Assembly: GCA_964389305.1 (NCBI GenBank) | Contig: CAYMEK010000048.1 | Coordinates: 1 to 34,711, forward strand | Source: CAYMEK01 sp964389305 | Lineage (GTDB): Bacteria; Spirochaetota; Spirochaetia; SZUA-6; DRHE01 | DNA length: 34,711 nt | Reading direction: 5' to 3' | Part shown: one piece after another, positions 8,731 to 15,813 of the stretch | Layout of the letters: each line of letters opens with the position of its first letter | Numbering within the stretch: position 1 is the first letter of the stretch | The notes under the pieces: generated by a model | What the model was told of the DNA's origin: nothing | Database searches by the model: none | Seen by the model: only the letters and a program-made list of their open reading frames with translations | Made by a program: the position numbers and the translations under genes

Positions 8731-9489
8731 ATGCGAACTGCCTACATAGCGGGCAATTGGAAGATGTTCAAGACCGTGGCCGAGGCTGAGGAGCTGGCTC
8801 GTCAGCTGGTACGTTCACTGGACAGTGAGGCGAAAAAGTTGATGATTGCCCCTCCTTTCACGGCCCTGCCGGCTGTTAAAGCATGCCTGGAGGGATCGCA
8901 CATCCTCCTTGGAGCGCAGAACATGGGTCCGGAGGAGCAGGGCGCCCATACCGGCGAGATTTCCGTGCTCATGCTGAAAGACATCGGCGTGGATGCGGTC
9001 ATCCTTGGTCACTCCGAACGGCGACACAAGTACGGAGAGGCGGACGAGCTGATCAACCGCAAGGTGAGGCTGGCCCTGATCCACGGTCTGGAGGTTATTC
9101 TGTGCGTCGGGGAAACGTTGGAGCAGAGGGAAAGCGGGGTTACCACCAAGGTCGTAGAGGAGCAGGTGAACAGGGGATTGCAGGAAGTCTCCGCGGATGC
9201 GCTCGGCGGTGTTACGATAGCCTACGAGCCGGTGTGGGCTATCGGGACCGGAAAAACCGCCACTCCGAAAGATGCAGACGAGATTCACGGCTTCATCAGG
9301 ACTCTGCTGTCCCGCCTTTACGATCCCAAGGCGGCTGATGGGACGATTATCCAGTACGGCGGGTCGGTGAAACCGAACAATGCAGCCGAGCTCATGGGAA
9401 TGGCCAATATCGATGGACTGCTGGTGGGAGGCGCGTCCCTCTCGGCGGATACGTTTGTGCCGATTGTACGCTACGATAGTGGGAGTTGA
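8731..9489 (+). CDS. tpiA: Triosephosphate isomerase
   Basis: It interconverts dihydroxyacetone phosphate and glyceraldehyde-3-phosphate. The 252-residue protein contains the catalytic Lys11 (AGNWKM), His94 (ILGHSERR) and Glu166 (YEPVWAIGTGKTATP, which also forms the flexible loop), and the phosphate-binding YGGSVKPNN and GLLVGGASL motifs near the C-terminus. ATG 8731 is selected over the longer frame from 8608, which overlaps pgk out of frame; GAGAGAGGT lies just upstream as ribosome binding site. It is 16 bp after pgk and 3 bp before secG, so all four genes are probably one transcript. Confidence 0.97.
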   Translation: MRTAYIAGNWKMFKTVAEAEELARQLVRSLDSEAKKLMIAPPFTALPAVKACLEGSHILLGAQNMGPEEQGAHTGEISVLMLKDIGVDAVILGHSERRHKYGEADELINRKVRLALIHGLEVILCVGETLEQRESGVTTKVVEEQVNRGLQEVSADALGGVTIAYEPVWAIGTGKTATPKDADEIHGFIRTLLSRLYDPKAADGTIIQYGGSVKPNNAAELMGMANIDGLLVGGASLSADTFVPIVRYDSGS

Positions 9490-9492
9490 GAA

Positions 9493-9909
9493 ATGGGATT
9501 GGTCAGCATCATTTTATTGATCATTTTTGTCATCGCCTGCCTGGTAATGATACTCGTGATCATGCTGCAGGACGAACAGGGGGAGGGTCTCGGCGGGATA
9601 TTCGGCGGCGGAAGCACAACACCTTTCGGGTCGCGCTCGGGTAATATTCTGACCCGCTTCACTTCGATTATGGGGGCGATTTTCATTATAGGCGCCTTTG
9701 CTCTGGCCTGGATCAACAGGACACCGGAAACCGCCGACATCTTGGAGAAGGCCAGGCAGGAGAAGATTCAGCAGTCAGAAAGCACGGACTGGTGGGTCGA
9801 GCGGATTCCGGAACAGGATCAATCCGGCCAGCAGTCGGAGCAGCCCGCCGAGAAACCTCAGGCAGAATCTAGGACAGAATCGGAGCTGCCGACCGGCATC
9901 AACCGTTGA
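9493..9909 (+). CDS. secG: Protein-export translocon subunit SecG
   Basis: SecG is the small accessory subunit of the SecYEG translocon in the inner membrane. The 138-residue protein has two hydrophobic helices (about residues 4-24 and 54-73) separated by the Gly-rich loop typical of the family (LGGIFGGGSTTPFGSRSG, residues 33-50). An additional polar tail of about 65 residues, rich in Gln, Glu and Ser, follows; tails of this kind occur in some SecG proteins. ATG 9493 follows the tpiA stop by 3 bp with GGGAG upstream. The tpi-secG adjacency is seen in other spirochaetes as far as I recall. No obvious hairpin terminator follows. Confidence 0.92.
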   Translation: MGLVSIILLIIFVIACLVMILVIMLQDEQGEGLGGIFGGGSTTPFGSRSGNILTRFTSIMGAIFIIGAFALAWINRTPETADILEKARQEKIQQSESTDWWVERIPEQDQSGQQSEQPAEKPQAESRTESELPTGINR

Positions 9910-10090
9910 ATCGACGTTAACTTACAGCTAGAGATTACCCGTCCTGACGCCCTTAACAGCATAATTCGTCAATATTTCGGACCGATATTATCAACTTGAT
10001 GATTTTAAATAATTTTAATATTAGACATTGACTGCAAGATCTGTCCGTACTATTGTATCTATATACAAAATTGAGTAACTTAACTAGGGT
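9910..10090 (+). promoter_or_regulatory. AT-rich intergenic region with a predicted promoter and two inverted repeats
   Basis: This 181-bp gap is far more AT-rich than its surroundings, especially 9965-10080. A promoter is predicted with -35 TTGACT (10028-10033), 17 bp spacer and -10 TATTGT (10051-10056), preceded by A/T runs that could act as an UP element. A perfect inverted repeat TTGTAT-N4-ATACAA (10053-10068) overlaps the -10 box. A second, imperfect repeat (AATA..TCGG / CCGATATT, 9971-9989) lies upstream. No RNA gene or clear terminator was recognised. Confidence 0.5.
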
Positions 10091-10756
10091 ATGAACGCAA
10101 CGTCCAAGGTAGTAAGTCTTTTTGACGAACTGATATCCGAAGGGGAAAAGATAAAGCAAACCTGTAAGAGCCAGTACTTCTCCGGGCAGAAGAAGCAGGT
10201 CTCGCCAGAGATGTTCGAAGAGTGGAAAACCAAGTGCCTCAGTCTGCTGAAATCCACCTTTGGGTCATCGAGCCCTCAATATGACAACTTTGCTACTGCC
10301 AAGTTCTTCGACTACTATAACTCCACTCTGGTCTATCTTGGCATTCTCAAGGGCGCCAGGGCAGATCTGAACAAGGGCTATTTTTTCCACAAGGACTTGA
10401 TGCTCAGCGTGAATATCTACGATTCCCTGCTAACCAGGGTTCGGCATTACATAGAGAAGGGCAAGCTGTTAAAGGCAAAAACGATCCTGGAAGCGGTGCT
10501 GTACGAGGTGCTCAAAAAGATTTGCGAAAACAAGAAACTCCCCTATCAAGAAGATGAGGAGCTGCAATCACTCGCCGCGACCCTGGTGCGAGCGGAAGTA
10601 ATCCCGCAGCCAATCGAAGCGCATCTTTCTGAAGTGTACGATCTGTTCACCCACAACGATCGTGACCCCGATCGCGGCGAGCTGGAGTCGGCCACGGGCT
10701 GGATCCTGTCCTTTCTCAATGAGTTTCTAGGAGCCCAGATTCTAATAATAAACTGA
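10091..10756 (+). CDS. Unrecognised protein with HEPN/DUF4145-like C-terminal region
   Basis: The 221-residue protein is predicted cytoplasmic, with no signal peptide or membrane helix, and is mostly helical. Residues about 1-115 match nothing I know. Residues about 130-218 (a KAKTILEAVLYEVLKKICENK stretch, then AEVIPQPIEAHLSEVYDLFTHND) have the pattern of DUF4145/HEPN-type helical bundles, where a helix ending in Arg-x4-6-His often marks an RNase site. Here the His is present (FTHND) but the usual Arg before it is absent, so any nuclease activity is doubtful. Start ATG 10091 has only AGGG one base upstream, a poor ribosome binding site. It stands alone behind an AT-rich promoter and converges with the next gene. 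Confidence 0.6.
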   Translation: MNATSKVVSLFDELISEGEKIKQTCKSQYFSGQKKQVSPEMFEEWKTKCLSLLKSTFGSSSPQYDNFATAKFFDYYNSTLVYLGILKGARADLNKGYFFHKDLMLSVNIYDSLLTRVRHYIEKGKLLKAKTILEAVLYEVLKKICENKKLPYQEDEELQSLAATLVRAEVIPQPIEAHLSEVYDLFTHNDRDPDRGELESATGWILSFLNEFLGAQILIIN

Positions 10757-10772
10757 AGCCTCCAGTGCTCTC

Positions 10773-12017
10773 TCAGGGCGCGGTAAGATCGGCCAGTGAA
10801 AACGAGAGTAGCCGTAAAGAATCCCGCAAGTAGGCAATATAGAGGCGATCGTCTATCTGGTGGACCCGGAACGCTCGTATCGGCGCTTCACCTTCCACCA
10901 AGCGGGCCTTCTCGTAGCGCCAGCCCTTGCTCGTCCTGTAGGGGTACAGGATGGACAGGCTGAATCCTTCCGCTCCGGTCCCTTCGCTGCTGCGTTCGTT
11001 GAACAGGTAGTACAGTCGTTCCCTGTAGACAGCCAGAAAAACGCTAGTAGTCCCTTTACAGAGGGTAACAGGGACCGCGGTGAACGCGCCTTCCTGCGCG
11101 AGCTCGCCGTCTTTGGGCGGCCTCTCCAGGAGTGTCAGGGCGGATCCTGGCGGCTCGTATACCAGGATGAGCAGCCTGGAATCCACCACCCTGCTGCAGT
11201 GAGTCTCCCCGTAGGGATAAATGGCCTCCCACCGGATTCCATCCCCCTGACGAGCAACGAGGTACAATCTCCTGGACTGGCTGTCGTAAACCGTGAAGGC
11301 CCGGAAGCCGTCATCGTGGATCGTAGATACCTTACCGACGGGTACGAGTGGGCCGTCAAAACGGATGGGGCCATCGATCAACTGAGGGTCGTGTTCCTCG
11401 CTCAGACGATACAGGTTCAGAGAGCGTTCCTGTAGAAAAAAAAGCTCGAGCTCTTTTCCTTCCGTGTCCCAGCCGGCGATCGGTCTGCCGAGATCGGGAA
11501 GGGCGTCGATCCACCAGGACTGCTCGGGTGATTTCTTGGTCAGCCATTTCAGAACCTTCCGGTCCTCCTCTTCGCGATCTACGTACAGGATCTGCTGCTG
11601 GGCGAAACCGGTGAAGAACAGGTGAACTCCGAAATCCGCTTCCACTTCAGGCGTATCGCTGATTCTATCCAGATAGCTTGTCTCTCCCAGATCGAGCCTA
11701 TCCGGCTGCTGCCCCTCCAACAGCACCGTGACCAGGTTGAGGGACAGAGAGCTCAGATCTGGGTAAACGAGCAGCAGATTCTTGTCGATCTGCTGCACGG
11801 AGAAATTAGGGCTTGTCTGATCCTCCGTTATTGCGATATCACGGATTGCAGGAACGACGCCGGAGCGGTTCCTGGAGCAGGATGCAAGCAGCAGGCACAG
11901 ACAGAAGAAGAGAAGAATCCGGACGGGCCGCTGCGGGTGTCTCGAGCGATTGAATGCTGCAGCGCCGCCCGATGCAGCCGGCAGGAAGGTGTGGATATTC
12001 GAAGTACCGCTCCGCAA
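10773..12017 (-). CDS. Putative lipoprotein, beta-propeller-like, unknown function
   Basis: The 414-residue product carries a signal peptide with lipobox LASC (residues 44-47, Cys47 lipidated), so it should be membrane-anchored outside the cytoplasm. The hydrophobic core (residues 33-46) is preceded by an unusually long, Arg-rich N-terminus. TTG 12017 is the only ordinary start codon in frame upstream of the lipobox, and a run of five G lies about 8 bases before it. The body is rich in beta-strand-like segments with recurring LYLVARQGD / LYYLFNERS / LYIAYLRD patterns, compatible with a WD/NHL-like propeller. No specific family was recognised. It is divergent from the flavodoxin-like gene and converges with the 10091 gene at a 16-bp gap. 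Confidence 0.7.
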   Translation of the reverse strand: MRSGTSNIHTFLPAASGGAAAFNRSRHPQRPVRILLFFCLCLLLASCSRNRSGVVPAIRDIAITEDQTSPNFSVQQIDKNLLLVYPDLSSLSLNLVTVLLEGQQPDRLDLGETSYLDRISDTPEVEADFGVHLFFTGFAQQQILYVDREEEDRKVLKWLTKKSPEQSWWIDALPDLGRPIAGWDTEGKELELFFLQERSLNLYRLSEEHDPQLIDGPIRFDGPLVPVGKVSTIHDDGFRAFTVYDSQSRRLYLVARQGDGIRWEAIYPYGETHCSRVVDSRLLILVYEPPGSALTLLERPPKDGELAQEGAFTAVPVTLCKGTTSVFLAVYRERLYYLFNERSSEGTGAEGFSLSILYPYRTSKGWRYEKARLVEGEAPIRAFRVHQIDDRLYIAYLRDSLRLLSFSLADLTAP

Positions 12018-12036
12018 GTGCTCGACCCCCGTTGCC

Positions 12037-12066
12037 TTGACCTATCCCCAGAGTCGCCCATATACT
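12037..12066 (+). promoter_or_regulatory. Sigma-70-type promoter of the flavodoxin-like gene
   Basis: TTGACC (12037-12042) and TATACT (12061-12066) are separated by 18 bp, 47 bp before the ATG at 12114. A good GAGGTG ribosome binding site (12104-12109) follows. It lies in the divergent gap shared with the lipoprotein gene. Confidence 0.65.
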
Positions 12067-12113
12067 AAGCTATTGCCATAGGAATGTATACCGGAACTCC
12101 GGTGAGGTGAATC

Positions 12114-12527
12114 ATGAGAACGGCGGTTGTTTTTTTTTCCACCAATTCCAGGGATCGCATCCTGAATCTCACTCGTGCCCTGGCTCGCGGTATGGAAGCC
12201 CAGGGACATCAGGTGGACATCATAGACGGAAATCATGACATCAATGCCAAGCTGACGATGTACCAGTATATCGCGATAGGAACAGAGCCCCTTTCGAACT
12301 TCAGCGGTAAGATACCGGAGAAAGTGGGTCACTACCTGAGCTCCTCCGGCATGGTGGCCGGAAAACGATGTTTCGCTTTTGTCTCTAAAAACACCTTCGG
12401 TGCATCTAAGGCTCTGGCCCGCCTGATGAAGAACATGGAGAAGGAGGGCATGTTCCTGAAGTACTCCTCCGTGTTGAACAGCCCTCAGGAGGCGGAGGAG
12501 ATCGGCAAACGGCTACATATCAAATAG
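12114..12527 (+). CDS. Flavodoxin-like protein
   Basis: The 137-residue protein has a flavodoxin fold pattern: an N-terminal beta strand (TAVVFFST), a loop plus helix (NSRDRILNLTRALARGMEAQG), strand VDIID, a YIAIGTEP segment and a late CFAFVSKNTFGASKALARLM segment equivalent to the FMN-ribityl side of flavodoxins. The classical T/S-x-T-G-x-T phosphate loop is replaced by STNSRDR, so FMN binding is uncertain. It is slightly shorter than usual flavodoxins. It has its own promoter and a strong ribosome binding site, and converges with the membrane-protein gene 7 bp downstream. It could be an electron carrier, or a flavodoxin-fold protein without flavin. Confidence 0.7.
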   Translation: MRTAVVFFSTNSRDRILNLTRALARGMEAQGHQVDIIDGNHDINAKLTMYQYIAIGTEPLSNFSGKIPEKVGHYLSSSGMVAGKRCFAFVSKNTFGASKALARLMKNMEKEGMFLKYSSVLNSPQEAEEIGKRLHIK

Positions 12528-12534
12528 GGGGCGA

Positions 12535-13305
12535 TCATTCTTTCCAGGGAAAGATCATCCCTTTTAAAGTCCTTTTCCCCACTCTCTCTCGATCTTCAGT
12601 CAGAAGGGCGTCCCAGGGGATGTTGCGCCTGGCATCGGGATTTTTCTCCAGATAGTCGTATTTGTACAGGCGTAGCTTCAGGGCTACGTTCCACCAGAGA
12701 AAAACTGACGCTATTCCGGGAAGCAGCAGGGCGGTTAGGAACGAAATTACCAGGATAAACAGAGAACCGAGGGCAAGACCCACCGTGAACAAAGGATTGT
12801 CCAGCAGGAGCAGAAACATCTTTTTCAGTATCTTTTTGAACTTCCTGTCCAGCCGGGCTTGAATAGCGAAGAAATACTGGAACGCCAGGACCCAGAAGAT
12901 CAACACCCAAAACAGGAAGGAGGAAGCCAGAGGCCCGATGAAGGACTGCAACCGGCCGTACACCTGAAAAGCGGTTCGGAAAAGAACTACAAGGACCAGG
13001 TTGAGCAGAGCGAACATGAGACTGGACGGGAAGGTTGCTTTCAGGACGGAAAAAAAGTCCTTGAACTCAGGTTTTGAATAGTCGGCAATATAGGAGGTCA
13101 TCGTGCTTACCACGCCGGAGTATACGAAGAGGATCGCCATGCCGATACCGAGTGCGATAAAAAAAAGTATGGGCAGATCGCGGAACAGCAGGGGAAAATA
13201 TATAATAATGAAGAAGGCCAGTATATAGCCCAGATTGAGGATAACGACCCGGATGAGGTTGTCCCACAGGTCGAAAAAACTCTTCTTGATCAGGAAACCG
13301 AACAT
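12535..13305 (-). CDS. Polytopic membrane protein, YesL/DUF624-like, unknown function
   Basis: The 256-residue protein begins with a short amphipathic stretch (KKSFFDLWDNL) and then has about five or six hydrophobic helices: roughly residues 18-42, 45-68, 92-112, 122-148, 165-190 and 190-210. It ends with a soluble tail of about 45 residues (PWDALLTEDRERVGKRTLKGMIFPWKE region). The layout resembles YesL/DUF624-type membrane proteins, and I recall similar sequences in spirochaetes, but the function is unknown. The start is ATG 13305, preceded by a G-rich TTGGGGGC. It is divergent from the J-domain gene, sharing the 144-bp gap, and its 3' end meets the flavodoxin-like gene. Confidence 0.75.
   Translation of the reverse strand: MFGFLIKKSFFDLWDNLIRVVILNLGYILAFFIIIYFPLLFRDLPILFFIALGIGMAILFVYSGVVSTMTSYIADYSKPEFKDFFSVLKATFPSSLMFALLNLVLVVLFRTAFQVYGRLQSFIGPLASSFLFWVLIFWVLAFQYFFAIQARLDRKFKKILKKMFLLLLDNPLFTVGLALGSLFILVISFLTALLLPGIASVFLWWNVALKLRLYKYDYLEKNPDARRNIPWDALLTEDRERVGKRTLKGMIFPWKE
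12539..12554. terminator. Weak stem-loop between convergent genes
   Basis: A 6-bp perfect stem TCTTTC-CAGG-GAAAGA lies at the junction of the two convergent genes, just inside the 3' end of the - strand gene. A TTTT run follows only at about 12560 on the + strand. It could end transcription from the flavodoxin-like gene, but the stem is short and AT-rich. Confidence 0.25.
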
Positions 13306-13383
13306 GCCCCCAAGCTACCATGAATGCCGGGAGAAACACAAGATCTGCCGAAACCCACTAACAACTGTTAAGAAGAAATTGCC

Positions 13384-13412
13384 TTGACAATACTATCATC
13401 ATCACGTATACT
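13384..13412 (+). promoter_or_regulatory. Strong sigma-70-type promoter of the J-domain gene
   Basis: A perfect -35 TTGACA (13384-13389), 17-bp spacer and TATACT -10 (13407-13412) lie 37 bp before the TTG start at 13450. It is the closest match to consensus in the window. A convincing promoter for the divergent membrane-protein gene was not found in the same gap. Confidence 0.75.
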
Positions 13413-13449
13413 TTGTTGAAATAAGTTGCAGAAATAAGAGCGAGCAGAA

Positions 13450-14259
13450 TTGATAAATTACTACGAAGTCCTCGATCTCGATCCTGCATGTTCAGCAGGA
13501 GATATCAAGCGTTCTTTCAGAAAAAAAGCAAAAGAGCTTCACCCGGATCTGAAGTACTCTAACCGGCAAACATCCGATGAAAAGATACGGAATCTGCTGG
13601 CTGCCTACGAAACGCTGAGCAATCCTCAAAAACGGAGCGCCTATGACCGGATTTTCGCGTTTCACTTTTCCAGACCCAAATTCAACTATCGGGAGTATCT
13701 GAAGAGCCGCCGTGACGATCTGATCAGCCAGTCAAAGCTGATTTTTTATGACCTTCTCAACTCGGAAGCGGACGAGGCTATCGCCACTTACGAGTTGCTG
13801 TCCCAGGAATATGCGGATTTCTCGTTGGAGCGGTACCTCGGGCGGGAAGATTTCATGGATTGTCTGTTTTTGCTGGCCGAGGCACTCGAGAAGAGGGGGG
13901 AATACATCCGTGCTTGTGAGCTGTACAAGCACCTGTGCCTACTGGAACTCGAGCAGCCGTATTTTCACCATTTCCTGGAAGAGATCATCGAACGCCTGCG
14001 AAGCATTACCTGTTTCAAGATGGTCACCTCCCTGCCGGCTCAGACCTCGATTCAGTACATAAAAGAGCTTATCCGCTTCAATTTCTCCCGTAAGGACAAC
14101 GCCTTTTTCTACAAGAAAATAGCCGAGATTTACTGTTCACTAGGGCAGAGAGATCTTGCCCTCCACTATCTGGACAAAGGACTCAAACTCGACCAGAAGC
14201 TGCCCGGAGTCAAGAAACTCAAAGAAAAAATAGGCTACACGGAAATCGCCCTGCACTGA
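13450..14259 (+). CDS. J-domain protein with TPR-like C-terminus
   Basis: The first 66 residues form a J domain, including the essential HPD tripeptide at residues 31-33 and the helix IV region ending YDRIF, so it should stimulate a DnaK-type Hsp70. No Gly/Phe linker, zinc-finger or DnaJ substrate-binding domain follows, so it is not DnaJ itself. Residues about 75-269 are helical, with TPR-like units (FLLAEALEKRGEYIRACELYKHL region and KIAEIYCSLGQRDLALHYLDKGL near the end). It may recruit Hsp70 to a particular client. Start TTG 13450 gives MINYYEVLDL, the normal J-domain start. The ribosome binding site is weak. GC content is lower than in neighbouring operons. Confidence 0.85.
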   Translation: MINYYEVLDLDPACSAGDIKRSFRKKAKELHPDLKYSNRQTSDEKIRNLLAAYETLSNPQKRSAYDRIFAFHFSRPKFNYREYLKSRRDDLISQSKLIFYDLLNSEADEAIATYELLSQEYADFSLERYLGREDFMDCLFLLAEALEKRGEYIRACELYKHLCLLELEQPYFHHFLEEIIERLRSITCFKMVTSLPAQTSIQYIKELIRFNFSRKDNAFFYKKIAEIYCSLGQRDLALHYLDKGLKLDQKLPGVKKLKEKIGYTEIALH

Positions 14260-14261
14260 TG

Positions 14262-14279
14262 CTATACTTGACAGTATAG
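14262..14279. repeat. Perfect inverted repeat overlapping the putative isomerase promoter
   Basis: CTATACT-TGAC-AGTATAG is a perfect 7-bp inverted repeat with a 4-nt centre, starting 2 bp after the J-domain gene stop. It overlaps a TTGACA -35 candidate (14268-14273) and contains -10-like TATACT and TATAGT. With no U-run after it, an operator seems at least as likely as a terminator. Confidence 0.6.
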
Positions 14280-14296
14280 TTCGGGGTGGTTACCTT
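14268..14296 (+). promoter_or_regulatory. Candidate promoter of the isomerase-nusB-TPR genes
   Basis: TTGACA (14268-14273) and TACCTT (14291-14296) are 17 bp apart. The -10 ends exactly 7 nt before ATG 14304, so transcription would begin at or next to the start codon. Alternative -10 boxes TATACT (14263-14268) and TATAGT (14275-14280) have poor -35 partners but would give a short leader. Confidence 0.4.
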
Positions 14297-14303
14297 TGCT
14301 GAG

Positions 14304-15359
14304 ATGAAACGCTTTTTAATCCTAATCGCGATATTTTTACTCTCCTCCGGGGCGGTTTTTGCCCAGCTTATCGATAAACCTGTAGCCACCGTTAAGCTGT
14401 CCAAGCTCGAAGTCATCTCCGTTAAGCAGTTCCGCCAGCAGGTCGAAGGCTTCGAGGCGCGCACGAACAACCAACTCAGCATAGACGACCGGCGCAAGCT
14501 GCTGGACCTGATGATCAGCGAGATCTTGATCAATCAGGCTGCTGCTATGGAGAACCTCACCGTTACCCAGGCTGAAATCGACTCCCGAATAGAGGTTGCC
14601 AAGAAAACCGGGGGCCTGGGCCTGAACCTGAACCGCGGGCTCACCGACCAGGAGTTTCGATCGCTGCTGCAGCGATCGGGATTGACCTGGGAGGCCTATC
14701 TGGATGAGCTAAAGAAGGCCATCCTGCAGCAGAAATACGTTATGCAGAAGAAGAAGCCCTTCTTCGACAAGATCGCTCCGCCCGCTGATGACGAGATCCA
14801 GGAATTCTACGAGGAGAATAAAACTGTGTTCGTAGCGCCGGATATGGTACGCTTCAAGCACATCTATATCGATACGCGTAACCTAACCTCGAAAGATGAA
14901 AAAGAGCAGGCCAGGCAGCGAGCCGAAGAAATCTATCGGGAACTGCGCAGTGGCGCTTCTTTCGACGATCTGGTAGTGAAATATTCCGACGACCGAAGCT
15001 CGAGATACAAGGGCGGTGATTTCGGCTATCTACGCCGTGACGACCAGGCACGCAAGCAGCTTCTGGGCAAAGATTTCTTCGAGGCGCCCTTCAAGCTCTC
15101 GGTGGGCCAGGTAAGTAACGTGCTTCAGTCGAACATCGGGTTCCACATCATCAAGGTGACCGAAAAGATCCCTTTCCACCTTCTCGGGCTCGACGACCCC
15201 ATCCCACCTCAGAACGACTCCACTGTGCGCGAACAGATAAGAGATCAGCTCCTGCAGCGCAAGCAGGCGGAGTACTATCAACAGGCGCTCCTGGATCTCC
15301 TGGATGAGCTGAAGAAAAAAGCGGAGATAAGAGTATTCGAGGAGAACCTGTCCTGGTAA
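14304..15359 (+). CDS. Periplasmic peptidyl-prolyl isomerase, SurA/PrsA (parvulin) type
   Basis: This is a 351-residue exported chaperone/isomerase that should assist folding of outer-membrane or periplasmic proteins. The signal peptide MKRFLILIAIFLLSSGAVFA is followed by Gln at a likely cleavage site. A SurA-like helical N-domain covers about residues 40-150. One parvulin rotamase domain covers about 175-290, with VRFKHIYI, the FDDLVVKYSDD segment, GGDFGYL and GFHIIKV as the recognisable blocks. A C-terminal helix follows. ATG 14304 is chosen because it gives a clean signal peptide; the in-frame GTG at 14286 would add six residues. No Shine-Dalgarno is visible. nusB follows 22 bp later. Confidence 0.88.
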   Translation: MKRFLILIAIFLLSSGAVFAQLIDKPVATVKLSKLEVISVKQFRQQVEGFEARTNNQLSIDDRRKLLDLMISEILINQAAAMENLTVTQAEIDSRIEVAKKTGGLGLNLNRGLTDQEFRSLLQRSGLTWEAYLDELKKAILQQKYVMQKKKPFFDKIAPPADDEIQEFYEENKTVFVAPDMVRFKHIYIDTRNLTSKDEKEQARQRAEEIYRELRSGASFDDLVVKYSDDRSSRYKGGDFGYLRRDDQARKQLLGKDFFEAPFKLSVGQVSNVLQSNIGFHIIKVTEKIPFHLLGLDDPIPPQNDSTVREQIRDQLLQRKQAEYYQQALLDLLDELKKKAEIRVFEENLSW

Positions 15360-15381
15360 ACCTGTCGAGTATATCGAGAGC

Positions 15382-15813
15382 ATGGGTTCCAGACGAAAAG
15401 GGCGAATCCTAGCCTTCCAATCTCTTTACTGCTACGAGCTTAACGAGCCGTCCGCGAAGGAGCATGTCAGGGAAATCCTCGAGTTTCCCTGGATCGATGA
15501 ACGAACTGCGGCCAAGTACAACCAGGACAGTCTGGATTTTGGTCGTCTGATTGCCAAAGGGACTATAGAGAATATCGCCGAAATCGACGGAAGTATCAAA
15601 GAGCAACTCGAGCACTGGGATTTTTCCCGGCTGAATAAGGTAGATCAGGCTATTCTGCGTATTAGCGTGTACAGCCTGCTGTTCCAGACCGAAATTCCTC
15701 CCTCGGTTACGATCGACGAGGCGGTTGACATAGCAAAAGAGTTCGGTACCGACGATTCGTATCGGTTCATAAACGGGGTCCTAGACGGGGTTCGTAAACA
15801 CAGAAAGCTTTGA
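15382..15813 (+). CDS. nusB: Transcription antitermination protein NusB
   Basis: NusB binds boxA RNA together with S10 (NusE) and supports rRNA transcription antitermination. The 143-residue all-helical protein has the family blocks: an Arg-rich start with RKGRILAFQSLYCYEL, the central LNKVDQAILRISVYSLLF, PPSVTIDEAVDIAKEFG and the C-terminal RFINGVLDGV. The ATG at 15382 has only GAGAG as a weak ribosome binding site. The stop TGA (15811-15813) overlaps the TTG start of the next gene. The call is secure. Confidence 0.93.
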   Translation: MGSRRKGRILAFQSLYCYELNEPSAKEHVREILEFPWIDERTAAKYNQDSLDFGRLIAKGTIENIAEIDGSIKEQLEHWDFSRLNKVDQAILRISVYSLLFQTEIPPSVTIDEAVDIAKEFGTDDSYRFINGVLDGVRKHRKL

